Assembly: GCF_001435445.1 (NCBI RefSeq)
Contig: NZ_AZDH01000006.1
Coordinates: 1 to 64,000, forward strand
Direction of reading: 5' to 3'
DNA length: 64,000 nucleotides
DNA from: Companilactobacillus kimchii DSM 13961 = JCM 10707
GTDB taxonomy: Bacteria; Bacillota; Bacilli; Lactobacillales; Lactobacillaceae
Positions within the stretch are counted from its first letter, which is position 1. Every line of letters starts with the position of its first letter. Position numbers and translations under genes: made by a program. Positions 27,596-35,833 of the stretch are shown piece by piece. The notes under the pieces were generated by a model, which saw only the letters and a program-made list of their open reading frames with translations, searched no databases and was not told where the DNA came from.

Positions 27596-27881
27596 CTTTT
27601 AGTTCCTCCAATGCTTGAGTTAAACGAAGATTAACAACTCCTGGAGTTGAACCAAAGTCATTAATTTCAATATTGGCTTGAATTGGATATCTGTCAAAGA
27701 AACGTTTCAAAACGTTTGCCCAAACTTCTTTGAAACCATCGCTACCGGTTACGATATTAACTTCTGTCTTCTTATCTGTTGGTCTAAAAATAACTTCGAG
27801 ATCACCAGATGCAACAACGCCGACATGGACTGGTTTAGCAATTGCATCAGTTGTATCGAAATTAAAATGTAATTTTTCCAT
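27585..27881 (-). CDS. mdcC: Malonate decarboxylase acyl carrier protein MdcC (delta subunit)
   Basis: Carries the acetyl or malonyl group on a phosphoribosyl-dephospho-CoA arm. At 98 residues the length fits, and Ser25 in VGVVASGDLEV is at the position modified in the Klebsiella protein. The second half (KRFFDRYPIQANIEINDFGSTP) is typical of MdcC/CitD-like carriers. It sits between mdcB and mdcD/E, overlapping the latter. Confidence 0.92.
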   Translation of the reverse strand: MEKLHFNFDTTDAIAKPVHVGVVASGDLEVIFRPTDKKTEVNIVTGSDGFKEVWANVLKRFFDRYPIQANIEINDFGSTPGVVNLRLTQALEELKDEK

Positions 27882-27895
27882 TTTTTTCTCCGTTT

Positions 27896-28690
27896 CTAAT
27901 TTAAATGTTTTAAGAAGTAACTTGCAGCGAACAGATCTGCACAGCCACCGGGTGAAATATTGTATTTTTGTGTAAATTTTTGAAGGGTTTGAAATTTCGG
28001 ATTATCTAACACTGTTTGTTTAGAAACAACAATTTGTGCTGATAAAGTTTGAAATTCTTGTAAGACTTGTAAATTACTGCGATACACAACGTTTGTATCA
28101 TTAACATTGCTGTACAAAAGTAGTAATCGTTTCAGCCAAGTATCGTAATCATCTGATTCTGGTTGGAAACTCAAGACTTTAGATACATTGGCGAATCCAC
28201 TTTGGGCCTCACCTTTAGCACCATTTAAAGCGTACTTCTGTTTGGTGATCATCCCGTGAGTTTTCTTAGTTGCCTGAACATATTTATCAGGCATTCTCGA
28301 TAACTTTTTTACTCCAGCAAAGATAGTTTCTAAGTCATCTGTTTGTAAACTACTGATTACGCTGACCAAAAGTCCCATACTCCAAATGGCTCCTTTGTGA
28401 GTATTGATTCCATTGGTTGCTGTAAACATATCTTTTTCGGCCACACGACCTATGCGACCTATCTCTTCACGTAAAGCTAGATCTAAGGGATGTTGGTATG
28501 AAACCTGGATCATTTCTTCAAAACCAGCTAACAAACTATCAGCGGATTTGTAAAACAAATCAATATCCATATCCTTATGAGAACCATTTGACTTTGCATC
28601 AACTAATCCTGGCTTTGGTGAGAATGATACTTCCCACTTCAATGCGGTAACTGCTTGTTGGGCCAATTTTAAATACTTAGTTTCAATCAT
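27896..28690 (-). CDS. mdcB: Triphosphoribosyl-dephospho-CoA synthase MdcB
   Basis: Makes the prosthetic-group precursor from ATP and 3'-dephospho-CoA. It is 264 residues, of the CitG/MdcB family; motifs KPGLVDAKSNGSHKDMD near 28-44, TNGINTHKGAIWSMG near 92 and the C-terminal SPGGCADLFAASYFL are intact. It is 3 bp from mdcA. The operon thus encodes both enzymes (MdcB, MdcG) for making holo-carrier. Confidence 0.92.
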   Translation of the reverse strand: MIETKYLKLAQQAVTALKWEVSFSPKPGLVDAKSNGSHKDMDIDLFYKSADSLLAGFEEMIQVSYQHPLDLALREEIGRIGRVAEKDMFTATNGINTHKGAIWSMGLLVSVISSLQTDDLETIFAGVKKLSRMPDKYVQATKKTHGMITKQKYALNGAKGEAQSGFANVSKVLSFQPESDDYDTWLKRLLLLYSNVNDTNVVYRSNLQVLQEFQTLSAQIVVSKQTVLDNPKFQTLQKFTQKYNISPGGCADLFAASYFLKHLN

Positions 28691-28693
28691 TAA

Positions 28694-30334
28694 CTATGAC
28701 CAACTTCTGAATTTTGCAGGTGGATTGTATAGTCCATCAGACCACTTAACTAGATCATCCATGTTTTGAGCAGCAAGAAGTGATCTCTTAGCTTCACTAC
28801 GATGAACACCTAAGTCTTCTGGAAGAGCTACGATACCTTTAGCACGCAATTCTTTTAGCTGTTTAGGATTACTTCTCAAACCAACTGGTGTGACACCGGC
28901 AATAGCTTCAATAGCTGCTTGTCTTTCAGCCATACTGTCAGTCTTGTACAAGTAAGCAATACCTTCTTCAGTAACGATATGTGTTGTATCTTCGCTGTAG
29001 ATCATAATTGGTACATTAGCTAACTTGGCTTCTTTTTGAACTTCTTCGGCATCCAAATGATCAACAAAGACTGGCTTCTTATTTGAACCGAAAGTCTCGA
29101 CCATTTGTACAACTAATTTTTGACCCTTGCCTAATGGATCATCATCAGGACGCAAACTTTGCCAAGCTGGTGTTGAATGACGACGACCGTGTGGATTACT
29201 ACCCATATTAGGAGCACCACCGAAACCAGATAGTCGACCATTAGTTACAGTTGAAGAATTACCATATTTATCAATTTGTAATGTTGAACCGACGAACATA
29301 TCCAAAGCATATTGACCAGCCATTTGACCAAAGGCACGGTTAGAACGCATACTACCATCTTTACCAACAAAGAAAATATCAGGACGGTGAGCAATATAGT
29401 TCTCCATACCAACTTCACCACCGAAACTGTGAATTGTCTTGACCCAGCCACTTTCAATTGCTGGAATCAAAGTTGGCGTAGGGTTAACTTCCCAGTTAGG
29501 TACGATCTTACCTTTCAAACCTAGTTGTTCACCATAAGTTGGTAATAGAAGCTCAATAGCGGCAGTATTAAAACCAACACCGTGGTTAACTGTTTGTACA
29601 TTATGTTTTTCATAAATTCCACGAATTGCCATCATTCCCATAAGGATTTGTAATTCTGTGACATTTTGTGGGTCTCTTGTAAATAGTGGTTCCAATTGAT
29701 AAGGCTCATCAGCAGGCACAACGATGTCGACCCAATCACCAGGGATATCAACACGAGGAACTTTATCAACAATTTCATTGGCTTGAACAATGACAATTCC
29801 ATCTTTGAATGCGGCTGATTCAACGATAACTGGTGTCTCTTCAGTATTAGCCCCAGTATAAAGATTACCTTCACGGTCAACCTTATCAGCAGCTACTAAA
29901 ACAACGTTAGGAATCAAATCAACATATAGACGAGCATATAATTCCAAATAAGTATGAATATCGCCGACTTCCATTGTTCCATCAGCAATCATTTGTGAAA
30001 TTCTAGTACTTTGTGGTCCCGCAAATGAGAAATCCAGTTTCTTAGCAATGCCTGTTTCAAAAATATCCAAATGTTCTGGACGTGACACACTTGACATGAT
30101 CATGTGTAAATCATGTACCTTTTCGGGATCAACTGAAGCCAAAGTTTCAGACAAGAAACTAGCTTGTTTTTGATTATCCCCTTCCAAAACGACCTTGTCG
30201 CCTGGTTTAATAATGCTCTCTAATAATGCCTTAGCATTCTCTGTTTTAACTAATTTACCATCCAAAAGTGATGAAATACTTGCCATCTTAGCGGCTTTAT
30301 TATCACGGTTTTGGGTCCAACTTCTATTAGCCAT
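28694..30334 (-). CDS. mdcA: Malonate decarboxylase alpha subunit MdcA (acetyl-S-ACP:malonate ACP transferase)
   Basis: Exchanges acetate on the carrier for malonate, giving malonyl-S-ACP. The 546-residue protein resembles the CoA-transferase fold of MdcA throughout, including GRLSGFGGAPNMGSNPHGRRH near 365 and EGIAYLYKTDSMAERQAAI near 455. GAGG precedes the ATG. It follows mdcH by 3 bp. Length and motifs fit the family well. Confidence 0.93.
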   Translation of the reverse strand: MANRSWTQNRDNKAAKMASISSLLDGKLVKTENAKALLESIIKPGDKVVLEGDNQKQASFLSETLASVDPEKVHDLHMIMSSVSRPEHLDIFETGIAKKLDFSFAGPQSTRISQMIADGTMEVGDIHTYLELYARLYVDLIPNVVLVAADKVDREGNLYTGANTEETPVIVESAAFKDGIVIVQANEIVDKVPRVDIPGDWVDIVVPADEPYQLEPLFTRDPQNVTELQILMGMMAIRGIYEKHNVQTVNHGVGFNTAAIELLLPTYGEQLGLKGKIVPNWEVNPTPTLIPAIESGWVKTIHSFGGEVGMENYIAHRPDIFFVGKDGSMRSNRAFGQMAGQYALDMFVGSTLQIDKYGNSSTVTNGRLSGFGGAPNMGSNPHGRRHSTPAWQSLRPDDDPLGKGQKLVVQMVETFGSNKKPVFVDHLDAEEVQKEAKLANVPIMIYSEDTTHIVTEEGIAYLYKTDSMAERQAAIEAIAGVTPVGLRSNPKQLKELRAKGIVALPEDLGVHRSEAKRSLLAAQNMDDLVKWSDGLYNPPAKFRSWS

Positions 30335-30337
30335 TGA

Positions 30338-31237
30338 TTATCCTCTTTTCCATTTTTCTAACAAAAACTCAATATCATCAAGACTCATATTTTTCATGGT
30401 GATGGTTCTAAAATCTGGGAACTTGCTCTTAACCAATTTGGTAAAAGTTTGTCCGGGTTGAACTTCTAAGGTTGTATCAATACCTAGCTCTGACGCTACA
30501 TCCATCATTGTGTCCCAGTAAACAGGATGAACAAGATTGTTAATCATGTCATATTTAACTTCTGTCACTTTCTTACTTGAACGACCATTATAATTAGCTA
30601 AATACGTACATTTCGGATCATGCAATTCCACTTTGGACAATTCTTTCTCCAAAACGTCAGCAACTTTTTGCATCAGCGGAGAATGTGATGGCACCGGAAC
30701 TTTCAATAGGACCGTCTTTTGCGCACCATTATTTTTGGCGAGGGCTAAAACTTTATTTATTCCTTCCAATGAACCCGAAATAACAGTTTGCAATTCCGAA
30801 TTTTGGTTAGAAGTGAAAACTGGTTGCCCATCACTATTGATTTGAGCTACCAAAGCAGAAACTTCTTTTCTCGTTAAACCAACGATTGCACCCATACCAT
30901 ATCCACTTGGATATGACTTCTGCATCTCGGTTGAACGAATATAAACAATCTTAATTGCATCATCTTCACTAATAACCCCTGCCGCTACAGCAGCTGCAAA
31001 GATTCCTAACGAGTGTCCGGCAACGGCATCAGGCTTTTGCTGGATTGCTTTTAATTGTCGAATATCAAACAGTTGTAATAATAAAATTCCTAATTGGATC
31101 TGAATTGAATCTTGATAAGCTTCAGCCGTATCTTTCAATTCAACACCAGTTAGGTTTTTTACTCGTTGAATCATTTCCGGTGGAACTTCACTTAACATCC
31201 CACTTCTTTGGCCGCCTTGGCCTGGAAATATCCACAA
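30338..31237 (-). CDS. mdcH: Malonate decarboxylase epsilon subunit MdcH (malonyl-CoA:ACP transacylase)
   Basis: Primes the carrier with a malonyl group from malonyl-CoA, starting the cycle. The fold is that of FabD: FPGQGGQ at the N-terminus, nucleophile serine in AGHSLG near residue 76, and the acid/His region PVPSHSPLM near 195. The 31237 start is a TTG that lies 18 nt from the only strong ribosome site (GGAGGTGATT); an in-frame ATT at 31249 lies 6 nt from it and could be the true start, giving IIKTLWIFPGQGG. First gene of the operon, divergent from the LysR regulator. Confidence 0.9.
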   Translation of the reverse strand: MWIFPGQGGQRSGMLSEVPPEMIQRVKNLTGVELKDTAEAYQDSIQIQLGILLLQLFDIRQLKAIQQKPDAVAGHSLGIFAAAVAAGVISEDDAIKIVYIRSTEMQKSYPSGYGMGAIVGLTRKEVSALVAQINSDGQPVFTSNQNSELQTVISGSLEGINKVLALAKNNGAQKTVLLKVPVPSHSPLMQKVADVLEKELSKVELHDPKCTYLANYNGRSSKKVTEVKYDMINNLVHPVYWDTMMDVASELGIDTTLEVQPGQTFTKLVKSKFPDFRTITMKNMSLDDIEFLLEKWKRG

Positions 31238-31274
31238 GGTTTTGATAATTAATCACCTCCAACAATCCTTCTTA

Positions 31275-31285
31275 TTGATCTCACA
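31275..31285. repeat. Direct repeat TTGATCTCACA, copy 1
   Basis: The same 11-mer, with similar flanks, occurs again at 32296-32306 before the acyltransferase-3 gene. This copy lies just downstream of the mdc promoter. Confidence 0.5.
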
Positions 31286-31290
31286 GATTC

Positions 31291-31319
31291 AGTATAATTG
31301 CCGATACATAACATGTATA
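31291..31319 (-). promoter_or_regulatory. Candidate mdc operon promoter overlapping a LysR-type palindrome
   Basis: Minus strand TATACA (31319-31314), 17-bp spacer, TATACT (31296-31291). The -35 box lies within ATACATAACATGTAT (31304-31318), an interrupted palindrome with the T-N11-A form expected of LysR-type regulators. Confidence 0.5.
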
Positions 31320-31340
31320 ATATATAAAAAGCAAGATACT

Positions 31341-31354
31341 TAACCATTTGGTTA
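31341..31354. promoter_or_regulatory. Palindrome TAACCATTTGGTTA upstream of lysR
   Basis: A perfect 14-bp palindrome 16 bases before the lysR start and 37 bp from the palindrome at 31304-31318. It may be the second (recognition or autoregulatory) site of the divergent LysR-type regulator. Confidence 0.45.
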
Positions 31355-31369
31355 TGAATGGAGCAAAAT

Positions 31370-32245
31370 ATGAATCTCAATCAATTAACTTATTTCGTTG
31401 TCGTCGCCAATCAAGAAAGCATCACTAAAGCTGCCAAAATCCTCTATGTCTCTCAACCAGCTGTCAGTAAAACAATTAAACAGTTAGAGGATGAATTGAG
31501 CACCAAGCTCTTTGACCGTACCGGTAGAACTTTGAAATTGAATCGAGCTGGTAAATTATTTTACAGTTACGTCAATGACAGCTTGGAAGAATTGAACCGT
31601 GGTATTTCAGCCGTTAAAGGTGGCTTGGATCAAACACAATATCCAATTTCTCTATTAATGGAGGTCGCTTCACCCTTCATCCCTTCGATTGTTACCAGTA
31701 TCCAAGAAAAATTCCCCAACGTTAGATTGAATATTGCTCAACATAATGTCAGGGAAACTGATTTTAAACAATTCGATTTTATTATTACTAGTACCCCACT
31801 GCAGGGCCTAACTAATGTACCGGTTTTAAAGGAAGAAATTTTTGTCGGATGGAGTATCAACTACGGTTACAGTCAACATTTCGTTAAACCAGAAGAACTC
31901 GTTTCCGAAAAGATGATTGGACTATCTGCAAATAATCCCTTGCGAGTAACAATCGATAAATATTTCTTGAAACGTGATATTACTTTGAACTATAAATACG
32001 AAGCCGATGACCCTGCTACGGTTAGGGGAATTATTGAGGCTGGTGTCGGCTTGAGTTTCATCCCTTCAGTTACTTGGCAGACGATCAGTTCTAAAGTCCA
32101 ATTAGCTCGGTTAACACCTGATCCCTTGCAACGAACAATTTACCTTTGCTCACCCCACAAGAACCTAACTAATATTCAACGTGAAATCAGTAATGAACTA
32201 ATTTTAATCTTCCTATCTTTCCAAAGATCCGAATTGAAAATTTAG
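31370..32245 (+). CDS. LysR-type regulator, probably of the mdc operon (MdcR-like)
   Basis: A 291-residue LysR-type regulator. The winged helix-turn-helix (about 1-60) has QESITKAAKILYVSQPAVSKTIKQLE; the effector domain (about 90-290) follows. I start at MNLNQLTYF (31370), because GGAG lies 6 nt upstream; an ATG 12 nt earlier has no ribosome site. It is transcribed divergently from mdcH, and two palindromes lie between them. By analogy with Klebsiella MdcR it should respond to malonate; the sequence alone does not prove this. Confidence 0.85.
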   Translation: MNLNQLTYFVVVANQESITKAAKILYVSQPAVSKTIKQLEDELSTKLFDRTGRTLKLNRAGKLFYSYVNDSLEELNRGISAVKGGLDQTQYPISLLMEVASPFIPSIVTSIQEKFPNVRLNIAQHNVRETDFKQFDFIITSTPLQGLTNVPVLKEEIFVGWSINYGYSQHFVKPEELVSEKMIGLSANNPLRVTIDKYFLKRDITLNYKYEADDPATVRGIIEAGVGLSFIPSVTWQTISSKVQLARLTPDPLQRTIYLCSPHKNLTNIQREISNELILIFLSFQRSELKI

Positions 32246-32295
32246 TTGCATTTATTTTATTATGAGAATATATTAAATCTAATGATTTCCTTTTG

Positions 32296-32306
32296 TTGAT
32301 CTCACA
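32296..32306. repeat. Direct repeat TTGATCTCACA, copy 2
   Basis: Second copy of the 11-mer at 31275-31285, here 25 bases before the acyltransferase-3 start codon. A shared regulator binding site is possible. Confidence 0.5.
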
Positions 32307-32330
32307 ATTTTACAAGGGGAGATTTATCAC

Positions 32331-33455
32331 ATGAAAATAAAAAAAGACATTACACCCAAAGCTGATATAGGTGACTATATGAAGGTCTTTGCTTGTACTG
32401 CCGTTATGATGCAGACTGTACTCAGTTTAGTCCTATCAACCAATCCCAGTTTTAGTTATCAAACACCAATCGGAATTATTTACAATTTGGTGAAGTTCAC
32501 AGCTCCAGCCTTTATCTTTGGTATTTTATATACTACGACTAGAACTACTAACGAAAATACTTGGGGAGATTATGGTAGCTATTTGAAGAAACAATGGTCT
32601 GCTCTTTTTGTACCTACAATTTGGTGGACTCTCGCTTACCTATTGATTTTTCCAAATGTTCAACAAGTTAACAAATTCAACAGTTTTGGCTCTTTTTGTT
32701 GGCATTTCATCAATGGAAACGCCGCTCCACACTTGTGGTATAACACTATGATGCTACAATTCATTATCCTAATGCCGCTTTTCTGGGCTTTAGCTCACTG
32801 GATCAAAAACAACAATACTCGTGGTATTATCACAATCGTTTTAACCGCTATTCTCTTTGGTGCTTGGATTTACTTCTACGATGTCCAAGTCTTCCATGGT
32901 CCTCACGAACAAAGTTGGTACTTATTAGATAGAATCTTTATCAGTTTCGTAATTTATGGAATCTTCGGAGTTGTCGCTTGGATGTTTCGTGACAAATTTG
33001 AAAAGTTTCTTAAAAAAGCTTTTCCTATTCTAGTAATCTTGCTTATCGCTGTCTTCTATTGGACCAACCGTGAATTATTTACCTTCGGTTATCCCGTTAA
33101 ATTAAGCAATGCTCCTTACTACAAACCATCGATGACTCTCTATGCTTTATTAGTTATCGGTCTAATAGCTACATTAGCCATTCGTCACATCAATACTGAC
33201 TCTAAGGCTTTACCAGTCTTTCATTTCTTAGCTACTTATGCCTATCGGGCTTACTTATCCAACGTCTTTTGGCTTCAAATCATCTGGCGTTTAGGTAGCG
33301 GCTTCTTACCTCAAATCAATCCCATTGCAACTATTATTGTTTGCTATTTATTGACTTGGATATTATCATTTGCCTCAGCCTATACTTTCCATATTGTCTG
33401 GTCGAAGGTCAAAAATATGATCACTAAACCTGCCGTTCAAACTGAAGCTAAATAA
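32331..33455 (+). CDS. Acyltransferase-3-like polytopic membrane protein
   Basis: A 374-residue protein with about ten membrane segments, resembling the acyltransferase family 3 (OafA/IcaC-like) that O-acylates cell-surface sugars. Typical features are the early membrane helix with DYMKVFACTAVMM (the usual catalytic histidine of the family is not obvious) and HLWYNTMMLQFIILMP near 135-150. AAGGGGAG precedes the ATG. It lies 86 bp downstream of the LysR gene on the same strand, with no terminator between. The leader carries a repeat shared with the mdc promoter region. No link to malonate is established. Confidence 0.68.
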   Translation: MKIKKDITPKADIGDYMKVFACTAVMMQTVLSLVLSTNPSFSYQTPIGIIYNLVKFTAPAFIFGILYTTTRTTNENTWGDYGSYLKKQWSALFVPTIWWTLAYLLIFPNVQQVNKFNSFGSFCWHFINGNAAPHLWYNTMMLQFIILMPLFWALAHWIKNNNTRGIITIVLTAILFGAWIYFYDVQVFHGPHEQSWYLLDRIFISFVIYGIFGVVAWMFRDKFEKFLKKAFPILVILLIAVFYWTNRELFTFGYPVKLSNAPYYKPSMTLYALLVIGLIATLAIRHINTDSKALPVFHFLATYAYRAYLSNVFWLQIIWRLGSGFLPQINPIATIIVCYLLTWILSFASAYTFHIVWSKVKNMITKPAVQTEAK

Positions 33456-33482
33456 TTATTTTTATTTCTTAAGCTTTGTTTG

Positions 33483-33511
33483 TTGACCCAATATTAATAG
33501 TATGCTAAATT
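33483..33511 (+). promoter_or_regulatory. clpP promoter
   Basis: TTGACC (33483-33488), 17-bp spacer, TAAATT (33506-33511). The -10 overlaps the CIRCE element. Confidence 0.65.
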
Positions 33512-33536
33512 AGCACTGTGCTATTAAGAGTGCTAA
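33510..33536 (+). promoter_or_regulatory. CIRCE element (HrcA operator) upstream of clpP
   Basis: TTAGCACTG-N9-GAGTGCTAA: the inverted repeat matches the CIRCE consensus TTAGCACTC-N9-GAGTGCTAA at all but one base. It covers the transcription start region of clpP. HrcA repression of clpP is therefore expected. I see no complete CtsR heptamer repeat (GGTCAAA-N3-GGTCAAA). Confidence 0.92.
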
Positions 33537-33557
33537 TTAAAAACAGGAGGCATTTTA

Positions 33558-34145
33558 ATGTTAGTTCCTACAGTTGTTGAACAAAGTTCTCGTGGCGAAC
33601 GTGCCTACGATATTTACTCAAGATTATTAAAAGATAGAATCATTATGTTATCTGGTGAAGTTAACAGCCAAATGGCTAATACAGTTATCGCCGAATTATT
33701 ATTCCTCGATGCCCAAGATTCAGATAAGGATATTTCCATGTATATCAACTCACCCGGTGGTTCAGTTACCGACGGATTAGCTATCATGGATACAATGAAT
33801 TTCGTTAAATCTGATATTCAGACAATTGCTACAGGTATGGCTGCATCAATGGCCAGTGTCCTATTGTCAGCAGGTACTAAGGGCAAGAGATTTGCTCTTC
33901 CAAATTCAACCGTTCTTATTCACCAACCATTAGGTGGAGCTCAAGGTCAACAGACAGAAATTGAAATTGCTGCTCAAGAGATCTTGAAGACAAGAAAGAG
34001 ATTGAATCATATTTTGGCTGATAATTCAGGTCAAACATTTGAAAAACTTCAAAAGGATACTGATCGTGATAACTACATGACAGCCCAAGAAGCTAAAGAT
34101 TATGGTTTGATTGACGAAATCATGACAAATAAAGCTGATAAGTAA
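33558..34145 (+). CDS. clpP: ATP-dependent Clp protease proteolytic subunit ClpP
   Basis: Serine peptidase that forms the tetradecameric Clp chamber with ClpC/E/X. The 195-residue protein has the catalytic serine in [11 protein letters not shown] (Ser97), histidine in LIHQPLGG (His122) and the aspartate in [10 protein letters not shown] near 171. The N-terminal [24 protein letters not shown] matches the family. AGGAGG lies 7 nt before the ATG. Regulated by an upstream CIRCE element, and followed by a strong terminator. Confidence 0.98.
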   Translation: MLVPTVVEQSSRGERAYDIYSRLLKDRIIMLSGEVNSQMANTVIAELLFLDAQDSDKDISMYINSPGGSVTDGLAIMDTMNFVKSDIQTIATGMAASMASVLLSAGTKGKRFALPNSTVLIHQPLGGAQGQQTEIEIAAQEILKTRKRLNHILADNSGQTFEKLQKDTDRDNYMTAQEAKDYGLIDEIMTNKADK

Positions 34146-34154
34146 TTAGAGAGC

Positions 34155-34201
34155 GAAGTAGGCTTGGGAATTTCTGAAATTTCCCCAGCATAGCTTGTTT
34201 C
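34155..34201 (+). other. Long hairpin in the clpP 3' region
   Basis: On the plus strand GAAGTAGGCT (34155-34164) pairs with AGCTTGTTTC (34192-34201) over ten continuous positions with G-U wobbles, and the inner part TGGGAATTTC / GAAATTTCCCCA continues the stem. The G-U pairs make it a plus-strand RNA structure. It lies between the clpP stop and its terminator. Confidence 0.6.
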
Positions 34202-34230
34202 CACTATTCAGCATAGAACAACAGTTATCT

Positions 34231-34260
34231 AGACTAAGACAAAATGTCTTAGTCTTTTTT
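34231..34260 (+). terminator. clpP terminator
   Basis: AGACTAAGACA / TGTCTTAGTCT, a perfect 11-bp stem with a short A-rich loop and a run of T. Confidence 0.93.
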
Positions 34261-34363
34261 ACGCTCCTCTGAAAGCGCTCTACATCAGGCGTTCAATTGG
34301 ACACCCTTTTTAATTTAGTCTATCCTTAAATTGTTCTTAGATTAAACAAAAGGGGTCTTTTTT

Positions 34364-35758
34364 ATGAATAAGGGCGAAATCAAAAATAGCCTGGCTCGGA
34401 AGTTATTCATCATAACTTTGTTATCCGGGACCTTTACAATGTCAATCAGTCAGTCTTCACTTTCAACGGCTTATCCGACATTAATGAAATTCTTTGGCGT
34501 AACAGCACCAACGATCCAATGGTTAACAACGGGGTTCATGTTGATCATGTGTATCATGATGCCGATCAGTCCATGGTTATTAAATAACTTTTCGTTTAAA
34601 AAAATCTTTCTCAGCGTCGTTGGTATTTTTTCAATTGGTACTTTAATTATCATCGTCGCGCCAAACTTTCCAATGGCCATGCTAGGACGAGCTCTGGAAG
34701 CAATTGGTGTAGGTGTTTTGTTTCCATCCTTTCAATCTGTCTTACTAACGATCACACCTGAAAGTAAACGTGGTGCCACAATGGGTTACGCTGGTTTGGT
34801 CATGGGTTCTGCTTTAGCTTCAGGTCCTATTATTTCCGGTATTGTACTAAACTTTTTACAATGGCAAGGACTTTTCGTGATCTTCTTATTGATCATGATT
34901 ATTATCTTTATCAGTGCTCTCTTCAATATCAAAGATGTTATGCCTCGTCACAAAGCTAGTCTTGACCTTATTTCAACAATTTATCTACTTGGTATTATCG
35001 GATTACTTTATGTTGTTAATCAGGCCGGTAGTACTAGAAGCTTCTCAACCAACTTAATTATTCTCTTAGTTATCAGTATTATTTTGACTGTTCTCTTCAT
35101 ACATCGTCAATTAACTAAGGATAAGCCTCTACTAGATTTAAAAGTTATGAAGAACTTCAACTTTGACTTAGCTGTCTTATTAACAGGTTTTTCATATATT
35201 TCCTTAATTGTGGTAACAATAATTTATCCACTTTATTATCAAAACATTTTACATGTTTCAGTTTTAATGTCTGGTTTAGCACTAGTGCCACCAGCTATTG
35301 TTCTAAGTATCTTAAATCCTCTTACTGGTAAGTTAGCTGATAAAATTGGATTCAAAGCTACTTTGATTTCAGGAATGTCGATGATCGTTATTGGTTGGTT
35401 CCTACTCTTCATTCTTCATATTAAATTAGGTATCTTACCAATGATTCTAATTGCTATCTTAATTGAGGGTGGTAATGCTTTCGTTATGATGCCTGCCACA
35501 ACTTTAGGTGGGAACTCTCTATCAGAAGGGTTAATTCCTCATGGTACAGCAATTATAACGACTGTTAGACAATTACTCGGTTCATTAGGTGTCAGTCTTG
35601 CTACTTTGATTCTAGTTACAACTAATCAAAAACATCACTTACCCGCTAATAACGGACTAATTGGTTTTCAACACGTCTTTGCTTTCTTCTTCGGCATGGC
35701 TGTTATCGGTTTTATCTTTGCTTTATTGATTAAAAACCATAAAAAGAATAACGCATAA
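34364..35758 (+). CDS. MFS multidrug efflux transporter, DHA2 (EmrB/QacA) family
   Basis: A 464-residue transporter with about 14 membrane segments. Features include the N-terminal helix-1 LSGTFTMSISQSSLSTAYPTLMKFF, the motif A-like loop with LGRALEAIGVGVLFPSFQSV near 110, and an antiporter motif C (GLVMGSALASGPIISGIVLN near 150). It likely exports hydrophobic compounds using the proton gradient; substrate unknown. A TGAAAGCGCTCTAC stretch at 34270 resembles a catabolite (cre) site only weakly. It ends at a bidirectional terminator shared with whiA. Confidence 0.85.
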   Translation: MNKGEIKNSLARKLFIITLLSGTFTMSISQSSLSTAYPTLMKFFGVTAPTIQWLTTGFMLIMCIMMPISPWLLNNFSFKKIFLSVVGIFSIGTLIIIVAPNFPMAMLGRALEAIGVGVLFPSFQSVLLTITPESKRGATMGYAGLVMGSALASGPIISGIVLNFLQWQGLFVIFLLIMIIIFISALFNIKDVMPRHKASLDLISTIYLLGIIGLLYVVNQAGSTRSFSTNLIILLVISIILTVLFIHRQLTKDKPLLDLKVMKNFNFDLAVLLTGFSYISLIVVTIIYPLYYQNILHVSVLMSGLALVPPAIVLSILNPLTGKLADKIGFKATLISGMSMIVIGWFLLFILHIKLGILPMILIAILIEGGNAFVMMPATTLGGNSLSEGLIPHGTAIITTVRQLLGSLGVSLATLILVTTNQKHHLPANNGLIGFQHVFAFFFGMAVIGFIFALLIKNHKKNNA

Positions 35759-35774
35759 AAATAAATTTTTAATA

Positions 35775-35833
35775 TAGCAAAAGAGTCTTCACATCAACCA
35801 CTTTATATTGGTCGATATGGAGACTCTTTTTTG
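35775..35833. terminator. Bidirectional terminator between MFS gene and whiA
   Basis: AAAAGAGTCT (35779-35788) pairs with AGACTCTTTT (35821-35830); inner pairs CATCAACC / GGTCGATATG extend it. Both sides have A or T runs. Confidence 0.85.

Noticed and set aside
34270-34283. cre-like site TGAAAGCGCTCTAC upstream of the MFS gene
   Set aside because: The last two positions depart from the consensus and the site is not placed on a clear promoter; chance match cannot be excluded.
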